DNA of 64,000 nt, taken from Halomonas sp. (GTDB lineage: Bacteria; Pseudomonadota; Gammaproteobacteria; Pseudomonadales; Halomonadaceae). The position numbers were made by a program, and so were the translations under genes. The stretch covers positions 248,001-312,000 of the forward strand of contig NZ_JAGOBJ010000005.1 in assembly GCF_017983445.1 (NCBI RefSeq), given 5' to 3'. The first letter of the stretch is position 1. Every line of letters starts with the position of its first letter. The notes beneath the pieces are model-generated. The model saw nothing but the letters and a program-made list of their open reading frames with translations. It was not told the DNA's origin and searched no databases. Positions 8,266 through 18,248 of the stretch are shown one piece after another.

Positions 8266-9771
8266 TTAATAATCCTCGTACCAGCTGCGGCCATCCTGGG
8301 TAATCATCGCAATCGAGGCCACCGGGCCCCAGGAGCCCGCAGGATAACGCCGCGGTGGGGTTTCACGGGTCTGCCAGCCAGCGATCAGCTGATCACACCA
8401 GCGCCAGGCATGTTCTACCTCATCGCGGCGTACGAACAGATACTGCTGGCCTTTCATTACTTCAAGCAGCAGGCGCTCGTAAGCATCCGGAATACGCGAT
8501 TTAGGAAACGCGCTATTAAAATCGAGATGCAGCGGGCCGGGGCGTAGACGCATCCCCTTATCCAGGCCGCTGTCCTTGGTCAGCACCTGCAGAGCAATAC
8601 CCTCTTCCGGCTGCAGGCGGATAATCAGCTTATTGGAAGCAATATCGCGCTGATCAGGATCAAAGATATAGTGCGGCTGCTGGCGAAAGTGAATCACGAT
8701 CTGGGAAAGCTTTTCAGGCATGCGCTTACCGGTACGCAGATAGAAAGGCACGCCCGCCCAGCGCCAGTTGGAGACCTCCGTTTTCATGGCCACAAAAGTT
8801 TCCGTCTGGCTTTGCGTATTGGCGCCCTCTTCATCCAGATAGCCAGGCACCGACTGCCCATCGCTGGTGCCCGCAATATATTGGCCGCGTACCACATCGC
8901 GACCCAACGCCTCACCGGCAAACGGCTTCAGCGCTTTAAGTACTTTTACTTTTTCATCACGAATGGCATCCGCATCCAGGTTGGAGGGCGGGTCCATGGC
9001 AATCAGGCAGAGCAGTTGCAGCAGGTGATTCTGCACCATATCGCGCAGTTGGCCTGCATCGTCAAAATAGCCCCAGCGGCCCTCGATACCCACTTTTTCG
9101 GCCACGGTAATTTCAACGTGAGAAATATGGTTTTGATTCCACTGTGTACCAAACAGCGGATTGGCAAAGCGCAGCGCAATAAGGTTTTGAACCGTCTCTT
9201 TACCCAGATAATGATCGATGCGATATACCCGGTCTTCAGGGAAGACGGCGCCGATGGCATCGTTGATCTCTTCCGATGACCCAAGGTCGTAGCCAATCGG
9301 CTTTTCAACTACGACGCGTGTATCGTCATCCACGCTGCCGCTTTCTTGAAGGTTGTGACAAATATCGCCATAAATACGCGCGGCGACCGAAAGGTAAACC
9401 ACCATGGGGTGTTTTGCACCTTCACGCCACTGGCGAATGGCATCAAAGCCCTCCAGCGTCGTAAAGTCGAGCTGCCGGTAATCCAAGCGATTCAAGAAGC
9501 GCTCAAAACTCTCTTCATCCAGCTCACTGCTTTTAAGCCGCTTACGCAGTGCGCCACTGACAAGCTCACGAAACTCAGCTAGATCGTGCTCCTGGCGTGC
9601 CAGCCCCATAATGCGCGTGGCTTCCGGCATCAACCCTTCACGATCAAGATGATATAAAGCAGGAAACAGCTTGCGCATGGCAAGGTCGCCCAGTGCCCCA
9701 AAAAGCGCCAAATCAATGGCATGATCACGGTCACCTAACGGGGCACCTGGGGAGGCATATGATTTGCTCAT
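8266..9771 (-). CDS. zwf: Glucose-6-phosphate 1-dehydrogenase
   Basis: The 501-residue enzyme oxidises glucose 6-phosphate to 6-phosphogluconolactone with NAD(P)+. The dinucleotide fold motif appears as [16 protein letters not shown] near residue 25 and the active-site motif as RIDHYLGKE, with the His near residue 187. The substrate-binding EKPIGYDL is also present. It heads the zwf-pgl-eda transcription unit that sends glucose 6-phosphate into the Entner-Doudoroff route. A HexR-like box lies 85 bp upstream (9856-9870), implying repression that is lifted by 2-keto-3-deoxy-6-phosphogluconate. Confidence 0.97.
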   Translation of the reverse strand: MSKSYASPGAPLGDRDHAIDLALFGALGDLAMRKLFPALYHLDREGLMPEATRIMGLARQEHDLAEFRELVSGALRKRLKSSELDEESFERFLNRLDYRQLDFTTLEGFDAIRQWREGAKHPMVVYLSVAARIYGDICHNLQESGSVDDDTRVVVEKPIGYDLGSSEEINDAIGAVFPEDRVYRIDHYLGKETVQNLIALRFANPLFGTQWNQNHISHVEITVAEKVGIEGRWGYFDDAGQLRDMVQNHLLQLLCLIAMDPPSNLDADAIRDEKVKVLKALKPFAGEALGRDVVRGQYIAGTSDGQSVPGYLDEEGANTQSQTETFVAMKTEVSNWRWAGVPFYLRTGKRMPEKLSQIVIHFRQQPHYIFDPDQRDIASNKLIIRLQPEEGIALQVLTKDSGLDKGMRLRPGPLHLDFNSAFPKSRIPDAYERLLLEVMKGQQYLFVRRDEVEHAWRWCDQLIAGWQTRETPPRRYPAGSWGPVASIAMITQDGRSWYEDY

Positions 9772-10099
9772 CTCTGCTCCTATGATTGCTGAACCACCTT
9801 GGTGGTTAGATTACCTAAAAACTACCTAATAAGCGGTAATAAAAGCAATATTAAATGTAATTTTACTACAAAAAGACCTTAATTAAGCGCGACGTTCTAA
9901 AAAATTGCTCTCACACTCACTTTACGTTTTGAACCGGACACAAATCACCTTTAACGGGAGTAGCCAACTAATAGCACTTTTGCTCAAGCTCTGCCGACGT
10001 TTTACGAACATACATTAACCGGCCTTAATTTTTACGTACTTTTTATACCTCGCTATGGTGTGATACTCCCGACAAGGCATTTAACACAGCAGGTAACGC
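9772..10099. other. Divergent intergenic region zwf / trkH
   Basis: These 328 AT-rich bases hold the promoters of the minus-strand zwf unit and the plus-strand trkH unit. Apart from the HexR-like box at 9856-9870 I see no RNA gene, repeat or small coding frame with a ribosome site. Confidence 0.7.
9856..9870. promoter_or_regulatory. HexR-like operator before zwf
   Basis: TGTAATTTTACTACA matches 14 of 15 positions of the published gammaproteobacterial HexR consensus TGTARTWWWATTACA, as I recall it. HexR is an RpiR-family repressor of central sugar metabolism; its gene is not in this window. Similar boxes precede gap/pykA and pgi. Confidence 0.75.
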
Positions 10100-11590
10100 A
10101 TGTACCTCTTAGCCCCCACGTTCTACCGTAGTCGGGAGTTATATCGGCATTGGGCACCGATATTTAAAATTCTTTGCGTGCTTTGGCTGGTGCTTGCCCT
10201 CTTCATGCTGGTGCCTTGGAGTGTGCTAGTGGTGGAGCATGAACAGGACGCGCGGGCATTTGGTATCGCCATACTGGCCGTACTGACGACTGTTGCCTGC
10301 ACCTGGTTAATAACCTTTCGCGCGCCGCTTGAACTCAAGCCCTGGCAAATGTTCATTTTGACGGTCGCCAGTTGGACCAGCATCAGCGGCTTTGCCAGCC
10401 TGCCGCTAGGGCTTGGCGCGCCGCAGTTAAGTTTTACCAATGCGGTCTTTGAATCCGTATCAGCCATCACCACGACCGGCTCGACGGTGATGGTCGGTAT
10501 CGACACGCTGTCAGACGGCTTGAAACTATGGCGCGGATTAATGCAATGGATGGGCGGTATCGGCATTATCGTGATGGGCATCGCCATCCTGCCGTTTTTG
10601 AAAGTGGGCGGCATGCGTCTTTTTCATACCGAATCCTCCGACTGGTCCGATAAGGTCATGCCGCGCACCGGCGGTATTGCCAAGGCCACGCTCGGGATTT
10701 ATATCAGCCTGACGCTGCTGGCCATGGTGAGCTACTGGCTGGGCGGCATGACCCCCATCGATGCCGTGGTACATGGTATGACGTCGCTTGCGACCGGCGG
10801 CTTTGCCAACTACGACGCGTCATTTGGTGCCTACGCCGACCAACCCTGGCTACTCTGGATGGGCAGCCTGTTCATGCTAAGCGGTGCCCTGCCGTTCGTA
10901 CTCTATATCCGTTTTTTACGGGGCTTTCAAAGTGCGTTATGGCAGGACCAGCAGGTGAGAGGATTATTGACACTCCTGCTGATCGCGATTGTGGTGCTAA
11001 GCGTATGGCGAATCAATCAAGGCACGCCGGCATTTGAAGCCTTTACCCACGTCACGTTTAACGTGATTTCTGTGGTCACCACGACAGGCTACGCTTCAGA
11101 CGACTACACCCTGTGGGGTGCGTTTCCTATTGTGGCGTTTTTCTACCTGACGTTTATCGGTGGCTGCAGCGGCTCGACGAGCGGCGGGATGAAAATTTTT
11201 CGTCTACAAATTGCCATGCTGATGCTGCGTAACCAGCTTCGTTACCTGATTCATTCCAACGGAGTATTTACCACGCGCTATAACCAGCAGCCGGTCACCA
11301 GCGATATTTCGCGAGGTGTGGTGGCCTTTTCGTTTTTCTTCTTTATCACTATTGCGCTACTGGCATTAAGCCTTGCGGCACTGGGGCTGGATTTAGTCAC
11401 TGCGCTTTCAGGTGCGGTTACCGCGGTTACCAACGTAGGGCCTGGACTTGGCGATGTGATTGGCCCGGCTGGAAATTTTGCCCCGTTACCTGACGCCGCC
11501 AAGTGGTTTTTATGCATTGGCATGTTGATGGGGCGCCTGGAAATTCTGACCGTTGTCGTGCTGCTGACCCCGATGTTCTGGCGTCGATAG
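10100..11590 (+). CDS. trkH: Trk potassium uptake channel subunit TrkH
   Basis: This 496-residue inner-membrane protein has the four-fold membrane-pore-membrane plan of the Trk/Ktr/HKT family. Selectivity-filter-like segments are seen as SAITTTGSTVM, TSLATGGFANYD, VVTTTGYASDDY and AVTNVGPGLGDV. WMGGIGIIVMGIAILPFL and GGCSGSTSGGMKIFR are characteristic of TrkH; the latter lies in the gating region. It mediates potassium entry driven by the proton or sodium gradient and needs TrkA, encoded at the end of the same cluster. In halomonads such carriers support osmoadaptation. It starts a plus-strand cluster with a KdpDE-like pair and trkA. Confidence 0.95.
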   Translation: MYLLAPTFYRSRELYRHWAPIFKILCVLWLVLALFMLVPWSVLVVEHEQDARAFGIAILAVLTTVACTWLITFRAPLELKPWQMFILTVASWTSISGFASLPLGLGAPQLSFTNAVFESVSAITTTGSTVMVGIDTLSDGLKLWRGLMQWMGGIGIIVMGIAILPFLKVGGMRLFHTESSDWSDKVMPRTGGIAKATLGIYISLTLLAMVSYWLGGMTPIDAVVHGMTSLATGGFANYDASFGAYADQPWLLWMGSLFMLSGALPFVLYIRFLRGFQSALWQDQQVRGLLTLLLIAIVVLSVWRINQGTPAFEAFTHVTFNVISVVTTTGYASDDYTLWGAFPIVAFFYLTFIGGCSGSTSGGMKIFRLQIAMLMLRNQLRYLIHSNGVFTTRYNQQPVTSDISRGVVAFSFFFFITIALLALSLAALGLDLVTALSGAVTAVTNVGPGLGDVIGPAGNFAPLPDAAKWFLCIGMLMGRLEILTVVVLLTPMFWRR

Positions 11591-11624
11591 CTTTTGAGTA
11601 ATAGCGTATGTGTAAAGGTGATCA

Positions 11625-12734
11625 ATGATACCGTCCATCACGCCTCGTCTGCCTAATCAACAGGAACTACTTAGCGTAGTGATAAGCAACCTGGTCGCCT
11701 TGCTGGTGGCCTGGGGGCTTTACACCTGGCTTGCTTTAGCCGACCTGTCACTGCTTTTTCTAACTGCCGTGCTTGCCTGCGCCATTCTGACCAGCAGCTA
11801 TGCGGCCCTATTAAGCGCCGTGGTGGGCTTTTTAACCTTTAACTTCTGCTTTACGGCGCCCCACTTTTCCCTGGCCGTTGCCGACCGTGAACAGCTTTTA
11901 ACGCTGCTTTTCTTTTTGCTGATTGCCATTGTGGTGGGCAAGGTGGCAGGCGATAGCCGCCAACGCATGCTGGCACTCAATGCGTCTCGCCTGGCTGAAG
12001 AGCAGGAGCGGCTGCGCTCGGCACTGCTGGCGTCCGTTTCGCATGATTTGCGCACGCCGCTTGCATCCATCATTGGTGCAGCCAGCTCACTGCGCACCCT
12101 GGATGCCCAGCTGACCCCGCAGGACAGAATCGAGCTTTTAGATGGCGTACTCAGTGAAAGCGAACGCCTTAATCGCTATATCCAGAACCTGCTGGACATG
12201 ACGCGCCTAGGCCATGGGGGGTTAAAAATCGAGCGGGACTGGATTGCGTTTGACGACATTGTGGCCTCGGCATGCAAACGCCTGGGCTCAGCGCTTGATC
12301 ACTGCCGGGTCGAGCAAGCGTGGAGCCCAGAACTTCCGCTGCTGTATGCCCACCCAGCGCTGATCGAACAAGCACTCATCAATGTACTGGAAAACGCGGC
12401 GCGTTTTTCACCCCCTAACGGACTTATTGTGATTGCTGCCGAGCACAACGTAGACGCTAAAACGCTGCAGTTTTCCGTAACTGATCAGGGGCCAGGCATT
12501 CCGCTTGAAATGCGCCAGCAGGTTTTCGAAATGTTCTTTACCGGTGGCAGCGGTGATCGAAGCCTACACGGCAGCGGCTTGGGGTTAGCCATATGCCGGG
12601 GCATGCTGGGCGCTCATGGTGGTAGCGTTTACGTTGATGAAGGGCCTAATGGGCTAGGCACCCGCATGGTCATGTCGCTTCCCCTTACGGCGCTGCACAA
12701 GGCTGGCACTGATGAGGAAGCTGCGCATGAGTGA
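11625..12734 (+). CDS. Short KdpD-like membrane sensor histidine kinase
   Basis: This 369-residue kinase consists of a four-helix membrane domain of the DUF4118/KdpD type (about residues 18-105), then a HisKA domain with the phosphoacceptor in SVSHDLRTPL (His140), and an HATPase domain (N box NVLENAARFSPP, G boxes TDQGPGIP and GSGLGLAICRGML). Full KdpD is about 890 residues and carries N-terminal KdpD and UspA-like cytoplasmic domains; both are absent here. It presumably senses potassium limitation or ionic strength and phosphorylates the adjoining regulator. Its stop overlaps the next gene. No kdpFABC pump genes are nearby, so the target may be the flanking trk genes. Confidence 0.9.
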   Translation: MIPSITPRLPNQQELLSVVISNLVALLVAWGLYTWLALADLSLLFLTAVLACAILTSSYAALLSAVVGFLTFNFCFTAPHFSLAVADREQLLTLLFFLLIAIVVGKVAGDSRQRMLALNASRLAEEQERLRSALLASVSHDLRTPLASIIGAASSLRTLDAQLTPQDRIELLDGVLSESERLNRYIQNLLDMTRLGHGGLKIERDWIAFDDIVASACKRLGSALDHCRVEQAWSPELPLLYAHPALIEQALINVLENAARFSPPNGLIVIAAEHNVDAKTLQFSVTDQGPGIPLEMRQQVFEMFFTGGSGDRSLHGSGLGLAICRGMLGAHGGSVYVDEGPNGLGTRMVMSLPLTALHKAGTDEEAAHE

Positions 12735-13443
12735 TCATGGAAAAGTGTTGGTCATTGACGATGAGCCACAAATTCGCCACTTCCTGCGCATCAGCCTGAG
12801 TTCGCAAGGTTTTGAGGTAGCCGAGGCCAGCACAGGCCAACAGGGATTGGCTTTACTCAATGCCCAGCCGACGGCTTTTGCACTTGTTCTATTGGATTTG
12901 GGGCTGCCCGATATGGACGGTCAACAGGTGTTGGCGACTCTTCGAAAGCGCAGCGCTATTCCCGTTATTGTAGTATCGGTGCGCGGCCATGAGGCTGAAA
13001 AAGTTCATGCGCTGGATAATGGCGCTAATGACTACGTTACCAAACCCTTTGGTATCCAAGAACTTCTGGCACGCATTCGCGCACTGTTACGCCGCCAGGC
13101 TCCTCAACGTCATCCTCAGCGCTATCAGCACGCTGGACTAATTCTTGATATGGCGGCGTATAGAACCACGCTCAACGGCCATGACATTCATCTAACGCCT
13201 AAAGAGTTTGCCGTGCTTGCTCAGCTGATGGCCAATGCCGGTCGAATCGTCACTCAAACCCAGCTGTTAGGCAACATTTGGGGGGCCAGCCATCGGGAAG
13301 ACACTCATTACCTGCGGATTGTGGTCAGCAAACTACGTCAAAAGCTCAGTGATGACTCGCAACTCCCTACGCTTATTCAAACCGAACCCGGCATTGGTTA
13401 CCGGCTCTACATCGAGCCTGACCGTGAGGATACACACTTATGA
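12727..13443 (+). CDS. KdpE-like response regulator (OmpR family)
   Basis: This 238-residue protein has an N-terminal receiver domain (acidic pocket in VIDDEPQ, phosphoacceptor Asp57 in [13 protein letters not shown], conserved Lys in YVTKPFG) and a C-terminal OmpR/PhoB winged helix (about residues 135-230; [20 protein letters not shown], then [11 protein letters not shown]). The sequence is closest in feel to KdpE. I chose ATG 12727 because GAGGAAG lies just upstream and the kinase stop overlaps it; an ATG at 12712 is also in frame. It is coupled by overlap to the kinase before it and to trkA after it (ATGA at 13440). Confidence 0.9.
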   Translation: MSDHGKVLVIDDEPQIRHFLRISLSSQGFEVAEASTGQQGLALLNAQPTAFALVLLDLGLPDMDGQQVLATLRKRSAIPVIVVSVRGHEAEKVHALDNGANDYVTKPFGIQELLARIRALLRRQAPQRHPQRYQHAGLILDMAAYRTTLNGHDIHLTPKEFAVLAQLMANAGRIVTQTQLLGNIWGASHREDTHYLRIVVSKLRQKLSDDSQLPTLIQTEPGIGYRLYIEPDREDTHL

Positions 13444-14813
13444 AAATCATCATTCTCGGCGCCGGCCAGGTCGGCGGCACCCTGGCGGAGCACCTTGCCC
13501 GCGAGGAAAACGACATTACCGTGGTCGATACCGACGCCAATAAACTGCGCGAGCTGCACACCAAGCTCGATATTCGCACCGTGACCGGCGCCGCTTCCTA
13601 CCCTAATGTTCTGCGCCAGGCCGGTTGTGAAGATGCCGATATGTTGATTGCGGTCACCAACTCCGACGAAGTCAACATGATCGCCTGTCAGGTTGCGCAT
13701 ACCCTGTTTCGTACTCCCACCAAAATCGCCCGCGTGCGCGCCACGCCGTATCTCACCCGCAAGGGGCTATTCGCTCACGAAGCTATCCCTATCGATGTGC
13801 TGATCAGCCCCGAGCAGGTGGTGACGGATCACGTGCGCCGTCTGATCGAGCACCCCGGTGCGCTTCAGGTACTCGATTTTGCCGGTGGCCTGGTGCAGCT
13901 CGTAGCGGTGAAGGCGGTATTTGGTGGCCCGCTGGTGGGTCAGGATTTGGCGTTCTTGCGCCATCATATGCCCAACGTGGATACCCGTGTGGCAGCGATT
14001 TATCGACGTAACCGGCCGATCATTCCGCGCGGCGATACGGTGATCGAGGCCGACGATGAGGTGTTCTTCCTCGCCGCCCGACGCGATATTCGCGCGGTGA
14101 TGAGCGAGCTTCGGCGTATCGAGCGCGGCTTTCGCCGGGTAGTGATTGCCGGGGGTGGGAATATCGGCGAGCGCCTGGCCGAACACCTGGAGCACAGCCA
14201 CCAGGTCAAGATCATCGAGCATAGCCTTGAGCGCTGCACGACGCTTTCCGAGCGGCTGAACCGCACCGTGGTGCTGCACGGCAGTGCCACCAGCAAACGG
14301 CTGCTCGAAGAAGAGAACATCGAAGACTGCGATATCTTCTGCGCGCTGACTAACGACGACGAGGTCAATATCATGTCGTCGCTGCTCGCCAAACGCCTGG
14401 GGGCCAAGAAAGTTCTCACGCTGATCAACAACGCCGCCTACGTGGACCTGGTCCAGGGCGGCGATATCGATATTGCGATCTCCCCTCAGCAGGCGACCAT
14501 CGGTAGCCTGCTGACCCACGTGCGCCGAGGCGACATCGTTAACGTGCACTCGCTGCGCCGCGGGGCGGCGGAAGCTATTGAGGCCATCGCTCACGGCGAC
14601 AAGAACTCCTCGAAGGTGGTGGGCCGCACCATTCGCGAGATTAACCTGCCGGATGGCACCACCATCGGCGCGATTGTGCGCGGCAAGGACGTCATGATCG
14701 CCCACGGCGATGTACTGGTGGAAAGCGGTGACCACGTGATTCTGTTTGTGATCGACAAGCGCCGCATCCGTGATGTCGAGCGCTTGTTCCAGGTAGGGTT
14801 GACGTTCTTTTAG
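13440..14813 (+). CDS. trkA: Trk system NAD-binding potassium uptake protein TrkA
   Basis: This 457-residue peripheral membrane protein is built of two RCK repeats. Each starts with a Rossmann glycine motif ([17 protein letters not shown] at residue 3 and [18 protein letters not shown] near residue 236) and ends with a TrkA-C domain. NAD(H) and nucleotides bound here gate TrkH. Length and layout match E. coli TrkA (458). It overlaps the kdpE-like gene by four bases, making a trkH-kinase-regulator-trkA unit. GC content is visibly higher in trkA than in the kinase gene. Confidence 0.96.
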   Translation: MKIIILGAGQVGGTLAEHLAREENDITVVDTDANKLRELHTKLDIRTVTGAASYPNVLRQAGCEDADMLIAVTNSDEVNMIACQVAHTLFRTPTKIARVRATPYLTRKGLFAHEAIPIDVLISPEQVVTDHVRRLIEHPGALQVLDFAGGLVQLVAVKAVFGGPLVGQDLAFLRHHMPNVDTRVAAIYRRNRPIIPRGDTVIEADDEVFFLAARRDIRAVMSELRRIERGFRRVVIAGGGNIGERLAEHLEHSHQVKIIEHSLERCTTLSERLNRTVVLHGSATSKRLLEEENIEDCDIFCALTNDDEVNIMSSLLAKRLGAKKVLTLINNAAYVDLVQGGDIDIAISPQQATIGSLLTHVRRGDIVNVHSLRRGAAEAIEAIAHGDKNSSKVVGRTIREINLPDGTTIGAIVRGKDVMIAHGDVLVESGDHVILFVIDKRRIRDVERLFQVGLTFF

Positions 14814-14831
14814 GCTAGCTTTTCTATAGCG

Positions 14832-15572
14832 TCAGATTTCCACCGCCCTGCCGATAAACTCGATGGGGCCGGTTGGTAGGCCGGTTGCCGAACCGGTTTC
14901 CTCTTCAAGCGTCAGCTCGAAAAGCTGGTCGTCTTGAAGAGGAGGCAGCGCATCAAGATTGACGTTGATGGGCCTGCCTGGCTCCACCAGCCCAAGTGAT
15001 ACCGGTGCTTGCCAGTCGTCTGCTTTTGTCCAGAACTCCAGCGCCTTGCCTTCTGGCACTTCAAAGGTACCCAGCGGTATCAGTTGAATATTCTGGCGCG
15101 TTGAGGCCTGCACGACCCATCCAGCCGACTGCGTTTGCGGTGCTAAAAGCACGACCATATATTCAGGCGTGGCGGGTACCGGCGAGTCGTTGGCCAGCAT
15201 AATGCCCATGATCAGGGCGGCAGCAATTCCAAGCCCAGCAGCACCCCGCCATAGCGGCAAACTGTTGATGAACCGTCGACGCGGTAGTCTGGTTGGTATC
15301 GCGGTTTGCACGGGCGCCTGAAGCAGCGGGTCGTTCAAACTGCGTTTGATGCGCGGCCATAGGTAGTCGGAGGGTGCCACCGGCTGAGTAAGCGCCGTGT
15401 AAGGTAGAAAGCGTTCTTCCCATGCGGCAACCGCTTTCTGCAACGCCTCATCATGCATCAGGCGCGCTTCCACTTCCCGGCGTTTATCAAGCGGCAACGT
15501 GCCGAGTACGTATTCGCCCGCCAAGGTATGGTCATCGTCGTGTTCATGTTCGTGCTGACTGAGACGGGTCAT
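14832..15572 (-). CDS. Membrane anti-sigma factor, RskA-like
   Basis: The 246-residue protein has an N-terminal cytoplasmic anti-sigma region (EYVLGTLPLDKRREVEARL), one membrane helix (about residues 100-122; AGLGIAAALIMGIMLA) and a periplasmic anti-sigma-K-type domain with the pattern LVPLGTFEVPEGKALEFW and VSLGLVEPG. Such proteins hold an ECF sigma factor inactive. The ATG at 15572 overlaps the sigma gene stop (ATGA), so the two are coupled; an ATG at 15581 is also in frame. No zinc-binding HXXXCXXC motif is seen, which fits RskA rather than the ZAS class. Confidence 0.85.
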   Translation of the reverse strand: MTRLSQHEHEHDDDHTLAGEYVLGTLPLDKRREVEARLMHDEALQKAVAAWEERFLPYTALTQPVAPSDYLWPRIKRSLNDPLLQAPVQTAIPTRLPRRRFINSLPLWRGAAGLGIAAALIMGIMLANDSPVPATPEYMVVLLAPQTQSAGWVVQASTRQNIQLIPLGTFEVPEGKALEFWTKADDWQAPVSLGLVEPGRPINVNLDALPPLQDDQLFELTLEEETGSATGLPTGPIEFIGRAVEI

Positions 15573-16162
15573 GCCATACACTCCCGTAGGCGCAGCAAAC
15601 TACGTTTAATCCAGGCTTTAACGGTACCTAGCGGTGCGCCCGTATGAGCGGCAATTTCCGCATGGCTCAAACCGTCCACATAGGCGTGAAGTACGCAGTT
15701 ACGCCGTTCTGTTTCAAGTTGCTCCAGGCACTCGTCAATACGCTGACCGGTTTGCCAATCATAGGCTTCCTCAACGCGTGAGGCATGCTGGAATGTTTCA
15801 TCATGATCAAATTCGGAAGGGTCGTTGTGGTCAACATTGACTTCACGATCCCGGTAACGAATCGCATTAAGCGCAAGATGGCGCGCGATACTAAAAATCC
15901 AGGTTCGCGCCGACCCCTTTGCAGGATCAAAGCTATCAGCACGCTGCCAGATATTCAGGCAGGCATCATGCACGATATCTTCCGCCATTCCCCGGTCTTT
16001 AACGATTCGAATCACAACACCTAACAGTGCAGCGCCCTCTTTTGAATAGAGTTGGTGAAGGGCGTCATGATCACCGCGCGCGCATCGCGCAAGCACGGCA
16101 ACATAGTCAAATTCGCTGGTTACGTCTGTCACATCGACGTTTTTCTTACCTATGTCTGTCAC
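15569..16162 (-). CDS. ECF-type RNA polymerase sigma factor (SigK-like)
   Basis: The 197-residue protein has region 2 at about residues 25-95 (EDIVHDACLNIWQRADSFDPAKGSA matches the -10 recognition helix and following ARTWIFSIARHLALN) and region 4 at about 130-190 (YVDGLSHAEIAAHTGAPLGTVKAWIKRSL, helix-turn-helix). It pairs with the overlapping RskA-like anti-sigma gene. The secreted DUF3455-like gene at 16275-16796 lies upstream on the same strand and may be part of its regulon, though no conserved promoter could be confirmed by eye. Confidence 0.92.
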   Translation of the reverse strand: MTDIGKKNVDVTDVTSEFDYVAVLARCARGDHDALHQLYSKEGAALLGVVIRIVKDRGMAEDIVHDACLNIWQRADSFDPAKGSARTWIFSIARHLALNAIRYRDREVNVDHNDPSEFDHDETFQHASRVEEAYDWQTGQRIDECLEQLETERRNCVLHAYVDGLSHAEIAAHTGAPLGTVKAWIKRSLLRLRECMA

Positions 16163-16274
16163 AACCTAGCTCCCTGGTGGCGCGCCATAACCGCTTGCCG
16201 CACATCCAGTTAGCATAGCCGCTAGGGGCCCGACACACGAGCCCCTAACGTAACTTAAATTAACCTGTTACCGC

Positions 16275-16796
16275 TTATTCAGCTGTCCAGAAAATATAGT
16301 CAGCTTGATAGGTAACTACCGCAGTAGCACCATCATGATCGCTATCACAGGCAACGTCTGGCGCTACACCACCTTCAGTATTCAAGCGTTGAATGTAGCT
16401 AACGCCCGCCATCGCGCCTTCGCCTTCGGCAGCATTGGCTTCTACCAGTTGGAGAGGAATGTTGCCGTCACCGTTGGGTGCGGTAGCTAACTGGGTACCG
16501 GTGATTTTAGAACCGTCCAGCGCTTCCCAGGTAGCCGGGGGACCATAGTAGCTGCCAACCTGGCTGCCATCGTTATCGTTTAGCGCGGCATGAGGACCTT
16601 TGAAAACCCACGCCATTTCACCAGAATCATTGGTTTCACACATATAGGTAATCGCGCCGACACCTACGGTTTCAAGCGCAACGGTGTTGCCGTCCGGTAC
16701 CTGGACATCCGCCGGCGTTTCGGCCAGAGCGGCATGACTGAAGGATGCGATCAGAGCTGCACCTAGTGCGGTACGCGTTAGATGTTTAATGGTCAT
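16275..16796 (-). CDS. Secreted DUF3455-like protein
   Basis: This 173-residue protein has a clear Sec signal peptide (residues 1-25, cleavage after SHAALA). The mature part begins with VQVPDGNTVALETVGVGAITYMC and includes YYGPPATWEALDGSKITG and AGVSYIQRLNTEGGVAP, a pattern I associate with DUF3455, a periplasmic or surface domain of unknown function. Two Cys (YMCE and VACDSD) could form a disulfide. A strong ribosome site (AAGGAGA) precedes the start. It lies upstream of the ECF sigma gene on the same strand, separated by 113 bp. Confidence 0.75.
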   Translation of the reverse strand: MTIKHLTRTALGAALIASFSHAALAETPADVQVPDGNTVALETVGVGAITYMCETNDSGEMAWVFKGPHAALNDNDGSQVGSYYGPPATWEALDGSKITGTQLATAPNGDGNIPLQLVEANAAEGEGAMAGVSYIQRLNTEGGVAPDVACDSDHDGATAVVTYQADYIFWTAE

Positions 16797-16926
16797 TTTC
16801 AGTCTCCTTAAGGATTATTATCAACCACCGTAAATAGCGGCTGTATAGGGAATACACACGAGAAGACGTTTTGGATGCAGTGAAATTAAAAAAAACCGGT
16901 TTTTTTGCAAAGTTTGTAGAAAACAA

Positions 16927-16954
16927 AAAGGCCGTGGAGTCGTCCCCGGCCTTT
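16927..16954 (-). terminator. Terminator after gap
   Basis: An 8-bp stem (AAAGGCCG, 16927-16934, with 16947-16954) is followed on the minus strand by TTTTTGTTTT. It lies about 33 bp beyond the gap stop codon and separates gap from the secreted-protein gene. Confidence 0.8.
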
Positions 16955-16986
16955 AATTTAATTATTAACAATACGTTATAGAGATT

Positions 16987-17991
16987 TTACTGAGCGGTTG
17001 CCTGCATGGCTATAGCCGTATCCAGCATTCGGTTGGAGAAACCCCACTCATTGTCATACCACGCCATTACTTTGACCAGGCGTCCGTTCACACGCGTGTG
17101 GTTGGCATCAAACGTTGATGAATGGGCGTCATGGTTGAAGTCGATCGATACCAGCGGCTGAGCATTCACCGCCAGCACGCTCGAATTGGCGGCGGCTTTT
17201 TCAACAATCTGGTTAATCTCCTCCTTGCTGGTGTCACGGCCAGCGGTAAAGGTCAGGTCCACCAGCGACACGTTGATTACCGGCACACGCACCGCCAGCC
17301 CATCCAGCTTGCCTTCAAGCTCGGGCAGTACCAAGCCAACTGCGGCGGCGGCGCCAGTTTTAGTCGGGATCATGGAGTGAGTCGCGCTACGCGCACGGTA
17401 TGGGTCAGAATGGTAAACATCTGACAGGTTCTGATCATTGGTATAGGCGTGAACCGTCGTCATCAGACCATTTTCGATACCCACCGCATCGTTTAGCGCT
17501 TTGGCCACTGGCGCCAGGCAGTTGGTCGTGCAGGACGCGTTGGACACCACCTTGTGTTCAGCAGTTAAAATGCTGTCATTCACACCGTAAACAATCGTCG
17601 CATCAGCATCGGGACTAGGCGCTGAGATCAACACCCGTTTGGCGCCCGCTTCCAGATGCTTGGCAGCTGCGTCACGTTTGGTAAATAGCCCCGTGCACTC
17701 CATGACCAAATCGATATTCATGGACGCCCAAGGAAGCTTGGCGGGGTCGCGCTCTGACGAGATAGCAATGCGATCACCATCGACACTGATACTTTCCGCA
17801 TCGTGCTCTACAGTGAAGGGAAAGTGCCCATGAACAGTATCGTGGCGCAATAGATGTGAATTCAGCGACGGATCGCCCAGATCGTTGATCGCCACCACCT
17901 GAATCTGCTTGCGGTAGCGGTTTTCATAAAGCGCTCGAAGTACGTTACGACCGATCCGGCCAAACCCGTTGATAGCAACTCTGATAGTCAT
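16987..17991 (-). CDS. gap: Glyceraldehyde-3-phosphate dehydrogenase, type I
   Basis: The 334-residue NAD-dependent enzyme interconverts glyceraldehyde 3-phosphate and 1,3-bisphosphoglycerate. It shows the N-terminal Rossmann motif [15 protein letters not shown], the catalytic Cys in [12 protein letters not shown], the HAYTNDQ block and the C-terminal [12 protein letters not shown]. Length and motifs are standard. It is divergent from pykA, with a HexR-like box between them. This suggests that HexR coordinates the lower trunk with the Entner-Doudoroff genes, as described in Shewanella and Pseudomonas. Confidence 0.97.
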   Translation of the reverse strand: MTIRVAINGFGRIGRNVLRALYENRYRKQIQVVAINDLGDPSLNSHLLRHDTVHGHFPFTVEHDAESISVDGDRIAISSERDPAKLPWASMNIDLVMECTGLFTKRDAAAKHLEAGAKRVLISAPSPDADATIVYGVNDSILTAEHKVVSNASCTTNCLAPVAKALNDAVGIENGLMTTVHAYTNDQNLSDVYHSDPYRARSATHSMIPTKTGAAAAVGLVLPELEGKLDGLAVRVPVINVSLVDLTFTAGRDTSKEEINQIVEKAAANSSVLAVNAQPLVSIDFNHDAHSSTFDANHTRVNGRLVKVMAWYDNEWGFSNRMLDTAIAMQATAQ

Positions 17992-18122
17992 ACTGACACC
18001 TCACGCTCGGTGGTGAACGGTTTCATTTAGGTAAAAAAATTACCAAAAAGACACTTTCATGGCGCCTTGAAGGCTTAAAAATGATTGAAACCAGTTATTT
18101 TGTAACTACTTAACAGCTTATA

Positions 18123-18137
18123 TGTAGTAAAATTACT
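18123..18137. promoter_or_regulatory. HexR-like operator between gap and pykA
   Basis: TGTAGTAAAATTACT matches 14 of 15 positions of TGTARTWWWATTACA. It lies 132 bp before gap and 112 bp before pykA, in a 257-bp divergent promoter region. Confidence 0.75.
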
Positions 18138-18248
18138 ATATTATCACCAGGGCCGTCTATACCTTCATGATGACAATTGCATCAATATTCTGATCCCTGA
18201 CAATGCAGGTTTTTAAGATTTATTAGCAATATTTAAGGAGAACCCGCC

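Noticed and set aside
10100-14813. Kdp potassium pump operon
   Set aside because: Only sensor and regulator resemble Kdp; the transport genes are trkH and trkA and no kdpFABC gene is present.
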